DNA of 64,000 nt from Toxonevra muliebris (GCA_963691655.1 OY829329.1:67100822-67164821), one strand, 5' to 3'; numbered from the stretch's first letter, positions 22,561 through 34,610 are shown. The notes: a model not told the origin generated them from the letters alone. A program made the numbers and translations.

Positions 22561-22639
22561 GGTGCGGCCAGTATCTAACTGAAAATGTGCACATTCATCG
22601 CTGCTTTATAGGATCAGTTTTGTGAGTCACTGTATATTC

Positions 22640-23183
22640 CTTATGTTTAACTAATTTTCTAAGAATACTTCATGTATCTATGTATCTACAATCTGAGTGG
22701 CAATATACTTGAGCCTGAACTATTCATTCAAGTTTTTTTCTGCTTGTAATTGAGAAGAGTGATTTTATTTTTCTTTAGAAATTTTCGAAAGGGTTTTCAG
22801 AAAAAGTTCAATGTTATGTCCACGTGAACTTTAAACTGAAAAATTAGATGTAGGAAATTTTGCAGCTAATTTTGAAACCTCATTCAATGAATACTGACTG
22901 GCGACTCGAAACCAATCTATGGAACCGGTTGTCCTTAAGATCTAGTATCATATATTTTTTTTTTGCTAAGAGAAATGGCGACTGTTTTTCAAACAGATCT
23001 TAACCATTTTAAATTTAATTTCACGGAGGGAATGGTGGGGGGGGAGGGGGGAGTAGAACAGTAGTAGTTCCTTTCAATAATGCTACTTAGTAAAAGTAAT
23101 TGTCGTTTTGTAATTTTTTTTACTTTACACAATTTTTTCTTATATAGATTGTTGAAATGAGGGAACTATCACTATCAGGGAAA
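22640..23183. other. Intron sequence upstream of the ribozyme
   Basis: AT-rich with a G-rich run at 23033-23052. No coding element was recognised. Confidence 0.4.
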
Positions 23184-23230
23184 GATCACTGATGAGGAAC
23201 CGTAGCGGGTTCCGAAACGATCGTCTGAAC
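23184..23230 (+). ncRNA. Hammerhead ribozyme (minimal type I-like)
   Basis: All core elements are present in order. CTGATGA is at 23189-23195. A perfect 6-bp stem II follows, GGAACC/GGTTCC with loop GTAGCG (23196-23213), then GAAA (23214-23217). A very short stem III, AC-GATC-GT (23217-23224), leads to the cleavage-site C at 23225. Stem I pairs TGAAC (23226-23230) with GATCA (23184-23188), with one A-A mismatch. Self-cleavage would fall after 23225. Hammerheads with such tiny stem III loops are known from Penelope-like retroelements and retrozymes, and often act as dimers. I could not identify a host element around it. Confidence 0.85.
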
Positions 23231-24520
23231 TGCTTGCTCTATGACTTTTTGGTATTCTCATAGCATTATTGTTCAATTAAGCCTATTAATTTAAATAAAT
23301 TCTAGGTATTCGAAAACGGTTCGCGCGGAAAATTGGTAGGAGTCTGCAGTGACTGTCAGGCTTCTCTAAAAACCATCTACAATTTTTCGAACCCCGTTAG
23401 CGATTGTAAAGCAAAACTTAATGTCGTGAAACTAAACAAGTTGTGCTTTTTATGAGTACCAAAACATCCTGTTGTGCGTAAAAGCGAAAGAGTTAATGAA
23501 TTCGTCAACCACGACAATGCGGTATATCCAGTGGGTTCGAACAAGGTTCTGAAATTGAATTCTTATAGAATTTTTAATCAAAAAATTATACGGGACTCGG
23601 TTTTTTCAAAGCTTATATTTAATTTGTTTTATACGGGCCTAAAGTTTACCCATTTCTAACAGATTAGGTATAATAAACAATAAGGCAATTTATTAATTTT
23701 CCATGTGAGATTGTTTGTGTGTTGAACAACTTAATAGAATTTTCCGTAGAATATTTGCCTTGAAAATATTAACCCATTATCTCCCCCGCTTATGGGTCTT
23801 TTAGGCGCTTTTCTTAAGAAATCACTTTTTTTTTGCCTATTACGAGTGTTGATAGAGGGTTAATAGGTTCTAAAAATATGTTGCTGATAAAGTTTAACCA
23901 TAGATTATTGAACATTAAAAATCTGTAAACTTGGGTTTAGTAAAAATAAATCCAAAATTACAAAAATTTTTCAAATTTTCACCTCTGATACTCAGTGAAC
24001 AAATGCGTTTTTAAAAGTTTATTCTAAATTAAAAATATTTTTTACATCGTATAATAAACATTATCAAGCTAATTAAATTAAGCACTTATATCTTCAACGG
24101 TATATTAACCCTTTAGTTCAGAGTGCTGTGGAAGGTCTAAGACCGTCCTGCTTGCTTTTAAATCTAACCTAAGCAATACTTTAATAATAAAAATACTTTA
24201 AGAGATTGGGATGATATTTTTGCTTTTGCTCCGATTGGTATATTTCTTTTGGAACTCTAGTTAATCTGTTATTGCACCTTTCCATGCCTGATTCTAGGGG
24301 CGAGCATGGCGAAAGGGTGAGAAGCAAGGTGGAACTCATATGTATGTTTTTTATGACATTAACAGTTTTTAATTGATTTATTTTCATTTATATGCGAGGA
24401 GGATGGTAGATTTTAACCCGTAATTGCCTTTGCATTTGCCAGATTCCCATACCTTATTTTAAGCTAATTTATTCACTACGATACGCTGAAATACTTACTG
24501 AAGGTACATTTTTCAGGGTC
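23231..24520. other. Intron sequence downstream of the ribozyme
   Basis: The first ~70 bp resemble 59694-59755. A short plus-strand frame (about 23440-23659, including HPVVRKSERVNEFVNHDNAV) may be a fragment of some element, but I do not recognise it. TTAACCCTTTAGTTC near 24105 recurs near 57490. Nothing else was supported. Confidence 0.35.
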
Positions 24521-24524
24521 ATCT

Positions 24525-24905
24525 ACCGGTATACTCCCATCCCCTGTAGAAGATACTGCTTACAGGAGCGGCATCTCTAAGTGGACCAAAAGTTTCTCGG
24601 GGATCATATTTGACAGGGATAAGGTTAAGTGGGCTGCGACCTCTTTGAAACCTTTTAAATCTACTGGAATCTTTGCGGTTATTCTTCTCAACTGTCCGGA
24701 AGAGATCCTGGATCACACTTTTAAGGGCTAACTTAATTTGAGATCATATACCTAGTTCCTGGAGAAAGGTGATTGTTGTCTTTATCCCAAAACAAGAAAA
24801 TAGGCCTCTGAAACCACACAAATCATATAGACCAATCAGTCTTCCTAATTAAAACCATGGAGAGGGTGCTTGATTTAGACATTAGGTGTACGCTCGCAAA
24901 TACAA
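24525..24905 (+). mobile_element. Non-LTR retrotransposon RT fragment
   Basis: With frameshifts, plus-strand sequence reads KWAATSLKPFKSTGIFAVIL, then FLEKGDCCLYPKTRK-like and a RPISL / KTMERVLD-like block. That is the start of a LINE reverse transcriptase (finger region through the FRPISLTS block). It is short, has stops and lacks the catalytic motif. Confidence 0.65.
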
Positions 24906-26018
24906 TTCTACTCCCACAATAATAAGTCGAATTTTCTAACGGTTTAAAGTAATTCTTTCTACCTGTTAGTTAACCCATAGCAGCCCAAAATGAACATGCT
25001 TCAAATTTTAAACACATTCTTTTATGAACTTAAAAAAAAAAATAATTTGGGTATTTTTCAGGTTAAATTAATAAATTTAAATAATTTCTTCTCCATTTTT
25101 TTCCATATTTCCTGAAGTTTATGACATAATATCAATTCCTTTTATCCCGCGTACCAGCGTGCGCTGTTCCCATGTTTCAAGATCAGGAATGAAGTAAATC
25201 AAATGCTTCTAATCTAAACACGAATCCATTTCAACTTTCATAATAACCAAAACGTAAAAACACTTAATAATTTTAGTGGCAATTTTGCGCATTGATAAAA
25301 TGAATCATGTCGCCATTACTTCCATGTAGTTGCCACCACCCAAAAATGTGTCAAATGCATTTCATGTTTTCATCTATTTTTATTTTTCTACGAAGAGCAA
25401 ATGACTTCAAAAGTTCTGCTCTGATTACATGATAACTTGATATTATTTTTGCATTATGTTTTTGCCACTAATTTTTGACAAGACAAGAAACCAAAAACAA
25501 AACTTAATAGGTAGTACATGGGCATATAAATTCCGACCCAATAAAACCAAACAAAAACCCAAAACGATAACATAAAAATACAAAAAAAAATACACTGAAA
25601 AAAATACAGTGAAATGGAAACAGGAAATGCAAGTGCGAATAAAAGAAAGAGACATAGAGAGAGACAATTAGTTAGGTTGAAAATACATATACAAAAATAT
25701 GTGAGTGCGTGCAGTGCAGAGAGAGAGAGAGAGAGAGTAATGCAGTTGTGAGAAATAAATATGCAAGAAACAAGAAAGAGAAAGTTATATTGTATTATTG
25801 TATATGGAATAAGAAAGAGAAAGAAATATAACAGCTGCTGCTGTTGCTTGTGCTTGTGTCAGTTTCTACTACTGCAAGTGCATAGTGGAAGTGAGAAGTG
25901 CTAAAATGGTTAGGTGCCGGTACCGGTGCCGGTGCCGGGGTGCTTACTACGTTAATAATGTGTTGATGATGGTGGGTGCAAAAGCTCCATGCAGCGTTGT
26001 TTCAAGACATCGAGAGTT
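24906..26018. other. Intron sequence with simple repeats
   Basis: A (GA)n run is near 25718-25738 and a GGTGCCGGTACC-type repeat at about 25913-25940. No gene was recognised. Confidence 0.5.
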
Positions 26019-26475
26019 TCAAGTTTGGCAAGTTCTTGGTTTTTTGTTTTTTTTTTTTCTTTTACAACCAAAGACGACCAACTTCTCTTCATTTGCTTTA
26101 GAACTCAAGAGCAAGCGGGCAAACGAGCGTTGCGAATTAAATTTACCTGAAACTGTAAGTGGTTTTGTGGTTTTAACGTTAAGTGCTGCTGTCGTCGTTG
26201 TTGTTGTTGTAGAAGTATTTGTTGCTGGCGATGGTACTGCTGGTGGTTCTGTTGTTTTAAGTTTTAAAATTGTATAGTTGTTTGTGACGATATTGCTGTC
26301 ATTTTCGTTGCTATTGCTGTTGCTCTTGCAGGCAAACGAAACGTGACCAACAGATGTTGCTGCCGATGCTGATGCTGTTGTTGCGGTGGGTTTCTTTGTT
26401 GCAATAGTTGTTAGATTTGTTGTTGTTGAGAATTTTTTGTAGGTGGTGTCGCATGTATTCAAACCAAATGGTCCT
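26019..26475 (-). other. Thr/Ser-rich open frame, doubtful exon
   Basis: A 147-codon minus-strand frame (STTTNLTTIATKKPTATTAS, a run of Thr, SNSNSNENDSN) stays open upstream into a poly-A tract and has no ATG. A CTCAG before GACCATTTGG and a donor-like CAG|GTAAAT near 26150 could delimit an exon. The polypyrimidine tract is poor, and CAA/ACA repeats give such frames by chance. It lies within the receptor's big intron. Function unknown; it may be nothing. Confidence 0.2.
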
Positions 26476-26491
26476 GAGATCGCGGTTGAAG

Positions 26492-26525
<34 letters not shown>

Positions 26526-27789
26526 TGGAAATCAGTTAGAGACAAGTTTGGAGGTTTATATATAAATGAGATGTGGGGGAGGTGGTGGTGGGGGAAGTAG
26601 TTCAAATCCTAGTTAAATATTTTGTGATGAAAGTACGAAGTTAGAGCAGGTGGGGGGCGGAGGGGAGGAGGTGAAAAGTTGAAAATAAGTTTATGCTGTT
26701 ATTATTATAAAAAAAAAAAAAAACTATTAACAAAACGAAGAAATGCATAAAATCAAATAAACAAACAAACAACAGCGACACAATGACAAAGACAAACGAA
26801 ACAGCTGCCGCCTGCCAAGTGAAATATTTAGAGCGCGCCCAAGTTGGAGCAAACAACATCTAACATTACACGCTGAGAGGTTGAAGGCGGCTTAGGAGCG
26901 GGCTATAGTGTCAACAACAATTATGCGCAGAAAAACAAAATAACAAAAAAAAAAGAAAAAAACCACGAAAAAACTTTTGTTTTTTTGAGGTTGGGTTTCT
27001 TCATGTTTTTTCAGGTTTTTGGAAAAACTTTTTATACTTTTTTTTTTTTTTTATTATTTTTTATTCTGAAGTATGCCACTTCAGCTTAAAATTTCATTTG
27101 AGCAGCAGCGCCGCATTTCCAAAGCGCATACAAAGTGAAAATTATGAGCCAAACAGTATAATAACAAGCATGACAAACAACAACAACAGCAGGAGCAAGC
27201 ACTATAACAGCAACAACAACAAACGAATATTTTTAAGCTAGTATAGTACCTAGTGGTTATTTTTATTGTTAAAAGTCAAAGAAGAGACACATTGCTATGA
27301 CCACGACCACACACAAAGAAGAAGAAGAAGAAGAAGAAGAAGAAGAAGGAAAATGAAATGCCACCGCTGTCGTTTCCGCTTTTGCGTTTATCATCCCTCC
27401 TATCTCTAGTCGAGTCATCCTCCTGTCATCTCAGAACCCTCTCTCTCCCTTCTCAATTCTTCACTACCTTCACCACATGTAGTAAGTAAGTAAGTAAGTA
27501 AAAGTTAGCACAGAAAGCGGAAGCCAACTTTAATGCAACATAAATGAAAAGTAATCAAAGCGGAAGCGGAAATGCTACAAATGAGAGAAACTTGAGCATT
27601 TTCCCTTTTAATTATGTGAAGTTACAAATTTACAGAAAACAACAATAACAATAAACTCTATAACAATATATACAGTAGCTACATACATACTAACAACGTA
27701 CAGGGGAATAAAAATGAGTGGAGTACTTTAATAACAACAACAACAGGAAGAAAAACAATTGTGGTGCTACATTCCCCTAGACATGCTTA
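26476..27789. other. Intron sequence with simple repeats
   Basis: A 26-T run is at about 26492-26518, a GGTGGTGG patch near 26580, (GAA)n at about 27316-27349, and (AGTA)n at about 27482-27500. Scattered CAACAA runs occur. No gene. Confidence 0.55.
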
Positions 27790-27931
27790 AAGGGTGATTT
27801 TATTGCTGTTTGGTTTTTCAGTTCCCTTGCTGAGTTTCCAGGGTTGATGAAGATCGTGATTTGTCCATCCGTCACCGTTCGCAGTAATTGGGATTGTTAT
27901 TGTTGTTGTTGTAGCGACTTATCTAAGCCCT

Positions 27932-28820
27932 TTGTCACATATATCAAATATAGTTTTAGTTGTCTGCATCAGCAAGGTCGGGGGGGTTGATTGTAAGCGT
28001 ATTTGCACTGACGGCTCCAGAACAGAATTCATTTCGGGTTCTGGGGCCTGCATTGAGAATGATGGAGTGCACCTTAACTTCTCTCTTGGGTTGTATGCTT
28101 CTGTTTTTCAAGCAGACATTTTTGCAATCATCAAGACAATGGACCATGTTATTGATAATGGTTGGAGAGAAAGGAGTATCTGTGTATCTAGTGAGAGTCA
28201 GGCTGCGCTTAAGTCCTTGCTTAATCCTCTAACCACATCTAAGCTGGTTATGCATTGTAAATCCAGGCTTGATTGTGTTGGAAAACACAATAGTCTGCTG
28301 TTGATATGGGTTGCTGGGCACTCAGGAATTTCAGGAAATGAATCGCCTGACCTTCTGGCCAGAAAAGGTTCGGGAACTGGTTTCCTGGGCCCAGAACCTG
28401 TACTTTCTTTCCATTATTGAGTGAGTCGACTTGACCCACAATCTTAGAAGGGAGGACCTGAGGGGCTTTAGACAGACAAAGACCATGTTACCTGCTATCT
28501 CGAAGCGTCTAACAGACTTTCTGTTATCACTTAACAGAAAGAGCTGCAGGCAGCTGGTGGGATTATATACAGGTCATTTCTCTTGGGCCAAACATTTGCT
28601 TATGATTGGCCTGGGAGCTAGTGTCTTCTGTATTTCCTGTGGTTTGGAGGAAGAATGTGAAGAGATGGAGGTCCACTTTCTTATTTTCTGCCCCGCTTTC
28701 TGCCGGATCAGAGTAAGCATATTTGGTACTGGAGTGTTGGGAGACGAACTCCTGAGCTCTCTAACACCGCAGGATCTGCTAAGATTTATTAATAAATCTG
28801 GTAGATTTAAAGAATAGCTA
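27932..28820 (+). mobile_element. RNase H-bearing LINE fragment (I/LOA-like)
   Basis: The first frame is an RNase H domain: CTDGSRTEFISGSG (Asp), VFQADIFAI (Glu site altered to Asp), SSESQAALKSL (the usual Asp is Glu) and LLIWVAGHSGISGNESPDLL. The next frame, from about 28440, is the C-terminal region (SLNRKSCRQLVGLYTGHFSW, a FCISCG...EMEVHFLIFC zinc-knuckle-like motif, FINKSGRF). An RNase H after the RT is typical of I, LOA and related LINE clades. The RT itself is missing. Confidence 0.8.
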
Positions 28821-28934
28821 AAGGGGAACACAGGATATAATACAATGGACGTAAAACTTGTCTGAGTGCTGCACTCTTGAATACTTCTTTTGTCTGTTCC
28901 AACAAAAAAAGAAAAAAAGAAGGTCGGGGTCAAG

Positions 28935-30420
28935 AAAGTGAGTCACCCATAGTGCGGTTGCCATTCGGGTTCGTTAGGTTAAGTGGACAGCTAAACAAGT
29001 GCATTGCTAGTCTGCATTTCAGTCACAAATCCGTGAACTCGTCGCTGATCCTTGCTTTATAGCAGTTGACAACTCCAGCTTGATCTAAGTTGTTCCAGGG
29101 TAGATCTTGTGGATTTCGGGAGCTGCGTCCTTCTGCCATCGACGGAGGTCTTGTGTTTAAGACTTCGCCTTAAGATGCTGACTGGACCGCTTCTTTAAGC
29201 AGTGTTTTTATGGCGGTCACGTTTGCCTATCGGTCGAGCGGTTCTTGATCCAAGAATTTGCTATCGTCTTCTTTGCACTTAGTCAAGTCTGTTCGTATGG
29301 TCCGTGGAGGTGGAATCGACTCTGTCTAAGATCTGTGCAAGGTGTTATGATCCTTCGATTTTAGCATTTTCGCCTCGTTATTTAGGTGATCTTCATGAGG
29401 CATGAGGTGACAGCTTGTCGCAGTGTAGAGAGCAGCATTCTGGTATGACTACAGACGTTGCAATTGTGTTTCGCTGATGCGGGGGGTGACCATTCAGGTG
29501 CACCATTAACGTAGTTGATGATCGCTCGGCTAATCGCCTTGTACGCAATCAGTAAAGTCTCTTTCTTTTGTCCCATTAACTTCCAACCAGCGCTTTTAGG
29601 GCATTATTTCTCTCTTTTTGGCGGGATGTTGTTTGCATGCGAGGGGGAATTTAGCGGATTATCGAATGTGGCCGTCCCTAAGATTCTAGGGTACCTGACC
29701 GTGAGTAGGCTGTGGCCATCGATGGTTGTGTTAAGTTGCTGCCTCACTTCTCTTATTCACGAGGTGCAAAGCGTTGATGTGGATTTATCAGGTGAGAGCT
29801 GCAGGTTTCGGTGCCGGAAAAAAGGAACCATGCATTAATAGTGCAGTCGTCGGCAATATACTGATTGAATATGAGCGGTGAGAGGACTTTGCTTCTTGAG
29901 AAACCTTATTTTACTCGCCTGTACTTTGATTTGGCATTCGTATACTCCAAAAACGCTTGCCTGCCACACATGTAGATCGCCAGCCATCTTTTAGGTTATG
30001 TTGGCTCGTATCGAATCATTGGCATCCTGAAGCAGCATCGAATGGTTAACGGTGTCCAAGGCTTTCCAGTACCACTAGAACTGTTTTGTCGTAAGACTTT
30101 TTCTTATTCATGCCAGCTGTGATTAACGACTGAATGAGATTCAGGACCGTGGTAGTGCTGTGACTCTTTCGGAAGCCATGTTGATGGTAAGCTAGCTCTA
30201 GATGTTCCCTGAGCGTGAGACAAGAGTAGCACCTCAAACGTTTTGGCAATAGGTGAGAGCAGGGTACTTGGCTCATACGACTTCTCCTGGTAATTTTTTC
30301 TAATTTTAGTAATGGTATCACTCTTTTTACTTTCCTGGCATCAGACACAATTAACGAGTATGTTGTCATCAGGTAGAACCATCGAAATATCGTCTAAGCG
30401 CAAAGCCTAACATATTTATC
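28935..30420 (-). mobile_element. Jockey-like LINE fragment
   Basis: Minus-strand pieces give RT sequence REHLELAYHQHGFRKSHSTT and TAGMNKKKSYDKTVLVVLE (30046-30250). Then come a C-terminal RT part (RNLQLSPDKSTSTL, YPRILGTATFDN, HANNI) and KETLLIAYKAISRAIINYVN (29382-29576). The remainder is a decayed tail down to about 28940. The wording matches Jockey-clade elements of flies. The YADD block is deleted or unrecognisable. Confidence 0.8.
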
Positions 30421-30919
30421 GCTTAGCTTGAGCCTGTTAATGTTCCCGATAATTGTTCACTTGGACTTGTATTGCTTGTCTTTGGTCTGATGAACAACCA
30501 AAGGAGATACAAGAGCTGCCATTGCATCCAGGAAAATGCACTGTTTGGCGCGGTTTATGGTTCAGTGGAATCATCAGCTCGGTTTTCTTTAAAGATGATG
30601 ATGGCCACAACGTTACCGTCAATGGCCGTCAATGGCTTTCGTTCTATGATTTTAATCTTTTTTTCCAAAATACGCAAGCTGAATCTGGCTGACATGCGGT
30701 TTCAGCAATACGGCGGTACATGCCACACAGCTTATGACCTATTGTGAGTAATTTATCTCACGTTTCGGACCACTCACCTAGATCGTACTATCTAACGCCT
30801 CAAGACTATTTTTTGTGGGACTACGTGTACTCACTCGTCTATGCCGATAAAACAGCGTCAATTGCAACCTTGGAAAAACGAACATTAAAACCTAAACGCT
30901 TTAAAATCACCCTTTATAT

Positions 30920-32589
30920 ACAGTAGATAAATATATGAAAGCTTTCGCTCGTCTGTGTTCGTCCACCCATCGATTCGACAAACCGAGCAGCGTTCACCAA
31001 CATTCATAAGCGACCAACAACGACGCCATACACTTAAAAGTTTTGGTCGAGTGAACTTTGCCTGTATGAATCTCAAACAACAACAACAACCGCATACACA
31101 TATACAAAAAAACAAAATTGCCAATTTTTTTAGTGTAGGTAGTTATTGTTGTTGGTATTAATTTACCATAGTTGCTTGTTTGTTATGTTTGTTAGTTGTT
31201 GTTGCTGTTATTGTTAAGTATCTCTTCACTTTATTATTATTATTACATAAAAACTAGTTACTGCTTACTATGTGCTGACTGCTACCAATAATATTGCAGT
31301 TCATGTTGTTGTTGTTGTTGTTGCTGCTAGAATTGTGCTGCAACCTTTAACCCCAACATAAAATGCTGGCAAGTTCTTTTACAAAATCATATTTATTGTT
31401 TACCATGAGCGTACTCAGGGAATATAGATATTTTTGAGGCCCATACAAATGCATGTAATTTGTATTTATTATTGCTGCTGTATTCCTTTCAGTGGTAATC
31501 AAATGAAAAAAAGAAGCGAGAGTTGTCGTTGTGTCGTTGCTTGCTTTTCATATTTTTATTTATTGTTTTAAATTTTTTTTTTTTTTTTTTTTTTTTTGTA
31601 CAGGAAAAGGTGAAAAGTGGTGAGGGTTTTTGTTTTCCACTTTCAATGAAACTTTATTAAAAGTGGTTTTTGCTATTTTTGTGTTTTTTCGTTTATGTTT
31701 TTGTATGAAACCAATTAAAATTGAAGCAGTTTCTCATTTTTGTATTAAATTCAATTGAAATTGAATTATGTACATATCCAAACTACAGTGAGAAGTACAA
31801 GTGTGGCTTTTTTTTTAATTGGTGTTGAATATTTTTAAAATTTAAATTGGTTTTCTCTTACTTCTCTGTGGGGCTTAAGGGGTTATATACACTTGTGTTG
31901 GCCGAAAAAATCGAAAATTTTTTGATTGCATTTTCTTAAAGTACATTCTCTGGAGAAAATATTTTCCAAATTTCATAGAGATCTGAGCATTAGAGCCAAA
32001 GTAACAGGTATCAACAGCGCACTACCTCCGACTACCTGAACATGGTGCCAAAAGTTCAAATGCGATTATCTTGAGATGTTACTTTCAAAAAGTACCGTTG
32101 CGGTGAGAAAGGTTTCCCAAGAACCATTGCACAAATTGATCTGAATTTTTACTGACTATTTAATAACTGTAATAGCTTCTTGGTGAATGAAGGAATTTTT
32201 ATTTGGAACAAAACTTTTTTTTTCTGGTTACCTAAACCAAATTTTCAGACCCTTGAAAATCAAGATTTTTAAAAAAATCGTCACCATTTTTGTAAAAATT
32301 TAAATTTCACAAAACGCTTCGTTCACTCAGAGCGTGACGATGAAAAGTAAAACATGTTTTCTTTTCTTTTTTTTTCATTTTCGAAAAACCGTTTTTTTTG
32401 ACGAAAAAAAGGTGTTTTGGCACAACGGCCGTATCGTCCCCAGTTGTCAACATTTTTTGTTGAAAAAATTCATGAAATATCTAGCAACATCAACAAATAG
32501 ATATACGGTGACTTATTCTGAAAAAAAAGTACCGCCTTGGCAAAAAAAAAAAATAATAATAAAAACACCCTTTTTTGCGACCAGTGTAG
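30920..32589. other. Intron sequence, possible transposon terminal region
   Basis: CAACAA/GTTGTT runs and long poly-T (31568-31597). From 31873 TTAAGGGGTTATATACAC may be a piggyBac-type TTAA junction belonging to the remnant that follows, but a matching right end was not found. Confidence 0.35.
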
Positions 32590-33163
32590 TAGCCGAATTG
32601 GATAATTATAGTTCGGACCATGAATCATCGAGTGAAAAAGTTAAAGACAACGAATATGAACAAAGCCGGAGCTAAAGTGATAAAACTTCCGCGAGAATTT
32701 TTGGAAAACTTATGTGCAAATCGCAAAGTTGCTATGAATTAGAAGGATGGCAAAATCGAATACACCAAAGAAGCATTCTTTATGAGGTAGGAGATTTTTA
32801 TATCGTCATCAATCGAACATTGAAAGAGGTATTTTTGAGTTGGTTGTCCTTTCGTTTATGAACATCAGAATTTATCGCGAACAGTAGGAAGTTTTGAGCA
32901 TTGTGCAGCCGCGTTCATACTTCAGTTTGCTGCTTCTTCTTCTTGCCTGTGTACATCGATCGTGCGGTGTGTGCGTTACACAGTTCTGGAATGCAAGTAA
33001 AGGCCGGGATATTTTTCGACAAACCATGAGCAATGAAATGTTTCAAAAAATCCAAAGATGCGTGCGTTTCGACGACCGAGAGGAACGTGATGCACGTGAT
33101 TAATTATCACCCATTCGATTTGTTTTCCACAAATGGAATGTACACCTGAAAGTCCTGTACGCT

Positions 33164-33330
33164 GTTGGTAGGTTAGGTTGGAGTGGCTGTAGAGAGACAC
33201 ATTTAGGTCTAAACGGCCCATTGTGATACTACATAGTTGGACCTACAGTTTAATGCCGATTCCGAACGGCGGTGTGGCAATTTTTTATCGGCTTGGAAGA
33301 CGAAGACGGAAACCGAACCCAAACCTAGTC
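33164..33330 (-). mobile_element. tRNA-derived SINE, 5'-truncated copy
   Basis: The reverse complement matches the body and tail of the SINE at 9976-10282. It starts in the T-arm region (GGGTTCGGTTTCCGTCTTCG), lacks about 80 bp before GCCGATAAAAAATTGCCACA, and ends CCAACCTAACC. It lies between the piggyBac part and the 3' end of the next LINE. Confidence 0.8.
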
Positions 33331-33334
33331 TAGT

Positions 33335-34610
33335 GTCTAGATTAGATTAGATTAATACGGAGGTGGGCAATAATTTCCCAGATCACTGCGGCTATCTATT
33401 GTGATATACCTCACAGATTATTGTGTTTATAGTTCTCCTATGAGTTTATTTCCTTTGAGGAAATTTAATATCTCTTTAGGAGAATAATCCGCAATGTCTT
33501 GCGGTTGTAGGATAGAGTTTCCCAAGTAACGAAGTCGGGTCCTCATTAGACCTTCACAGTGGCATAAAATATGTTCTGCTGTTTCTTCCTCCTAGTTACA
33601 TATTCGGCACGTATAGTCTTGTGCTAGACCCAAGTTTGATAGGTGTTTTTTGACCCTACAATGCCCTGTATGGAACCCTGTGGCAATTCGGATTTGGTTC
33701 CTGCCTAAATTAAACAGTTGTTTAGTTCTGCGTTGACAGACCTTTGGCATGAATGATTTAGCTTGTCTGTTACCGGGGGTTTCCCTCCAGTATTGTAGCG
33801 AGTTACTGTCCAGCCAATTTTTTAAACTGATTTTAACGGAGCTCCATGGTAGACCGCAGAATGGTCGTGGTCCAGTGAATTCACTGGATGATCCTTTGCT
33901 TGCAACTTCGTCCGCCATTTCATTGCCTACATGTCCTCTATACCCTGGCACCCAAATGAGTTATACTCTGTTATGAGACGCTAGACAGATTAGAAGCTGT
34001 AGGCAGTCCCAAACTAGTTTGGAGGTAATTTTATATGCAGTTAGTGCAAGAAGAGCCGCTTTGCTGTCAGAGTGTATGTAAATGTTCTTGCTGTGCACAG
34101 ATCAGTTTTCATACTCCCTTAGGCAGAGCTCGATGGCATGCACCTCGGCTTGCAAAACTGAGTTACCTGTGCCCATACCAGCATAAATATATTTTTTTGG
34201 TCTAACTCCGTACACTCCTGCCCCAACTCCTTCGTTTGTCTTGGAGCCATCTGTATACCATACATGATAGTCCCCTGTAAACTTTGGCCTGACCTGTTCC
34301 CAGTTATTCTTATCAGGGAATGTGACATTAAAGTTGTGGCAGAAGTTGTAACGCGGAAGACATTTATCGGTAGAAAGAATACCAAAGCTTTCAACCAGGT
34401 TTGGTCTAGTGTCTAGTCTACCCACTAGACTATCAAGGTCGTCTACAACTGTTAGTAAAACAGTGACAATCGACGTGCAACTAGTATCGTTCCGATCTGC
34501 GATTCGGAAGCGTATTGAACTCATGATGCTCAAGTTTATATTATGTCCATGCTCGAAAGGCCGCACCGGGAAGAAATCAGAGCCAGAGTATGGTGCCTGA
34601 TTTGTGTTGG
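33335..34610 (-). mobile_element. RNase H-bearing LINE fragment
   Basis: The minus-strand frame 34566-34102 gives an RNase H beginning VWYTDGSKTNEGVGAGVYG and VLQAEVHAIELCLREYE. The next frame (33951-33592) completes it with MPGYRGHVGNEMADEVASKG. It goes on to the C-terminal part (TKQLFNLGRNQIRIATGFHT, GHCRVKKHLSNLGL, CRICN ... AEHILCHC) and ends in a TAATCTAATCT tail. It is related in layout to 27932-28820 but clearly a different family. It is inserted in the piggyBac remnant. Confidence 0.85.

Larger units (their letters stand above)
19080..22632. mobile_element. Inverted-repeat-bounded composite (Tc1-type ends)
   Basis: CAGTGGCTCACAAAACTG at 19080 and its near-perfect complement CAGTTTTGTGAGTCACTG ending at 22632 are both flanked by TA. 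This suggests one Tc1/mariner-type element that later collected a SINE fragment, a mariner and an R1-like LINE. Its own transposase was not found. Confidence 0.5.
27790..30914 (+). mobile_element. Tc1/mariner-superfamily transposon split by LINEs
   Basis: The ends AAGGGTGATTTTA (27790) and TAAAATCACCCTT (to 30914) form a TIR flanked by TA. The plus-strand transposase survives only at 30450-30914. It reads IACLWSDEQPK..., LHPGKCTVWRGLWFSGIISS, FFKDDDGHNVTVNG, MRFQQYGGTCHTA and the C-terminal block DYFLWDYVYSLVYADKTASI. In the catalytic FQQDGATCHTA motif the Asp is Tyr here, so it is dead. The middle is occupied by two LINE fragments in opposite orientations. Confidence 0.75.

Noticed and set aside
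22895..22930. CTGACTGG...CGAAAC as another hammerhead upstream
   Set aside because: The core needs CTGANGA; position 8 is wrong here and no stem II forms.
27320..27490. CRISPR-like or regulatory array from regular short repeats
   Set aside because: These are plain trinucleotide and tetranucleotide microsatellites in a eukaryotic intron.
30366..30400. Possible second hammerhead on the minus strand (CTGATGA present)
   Set aside because: No stem II followed by GAAA at the required spacing; it belongs to decayed LINE sequence.
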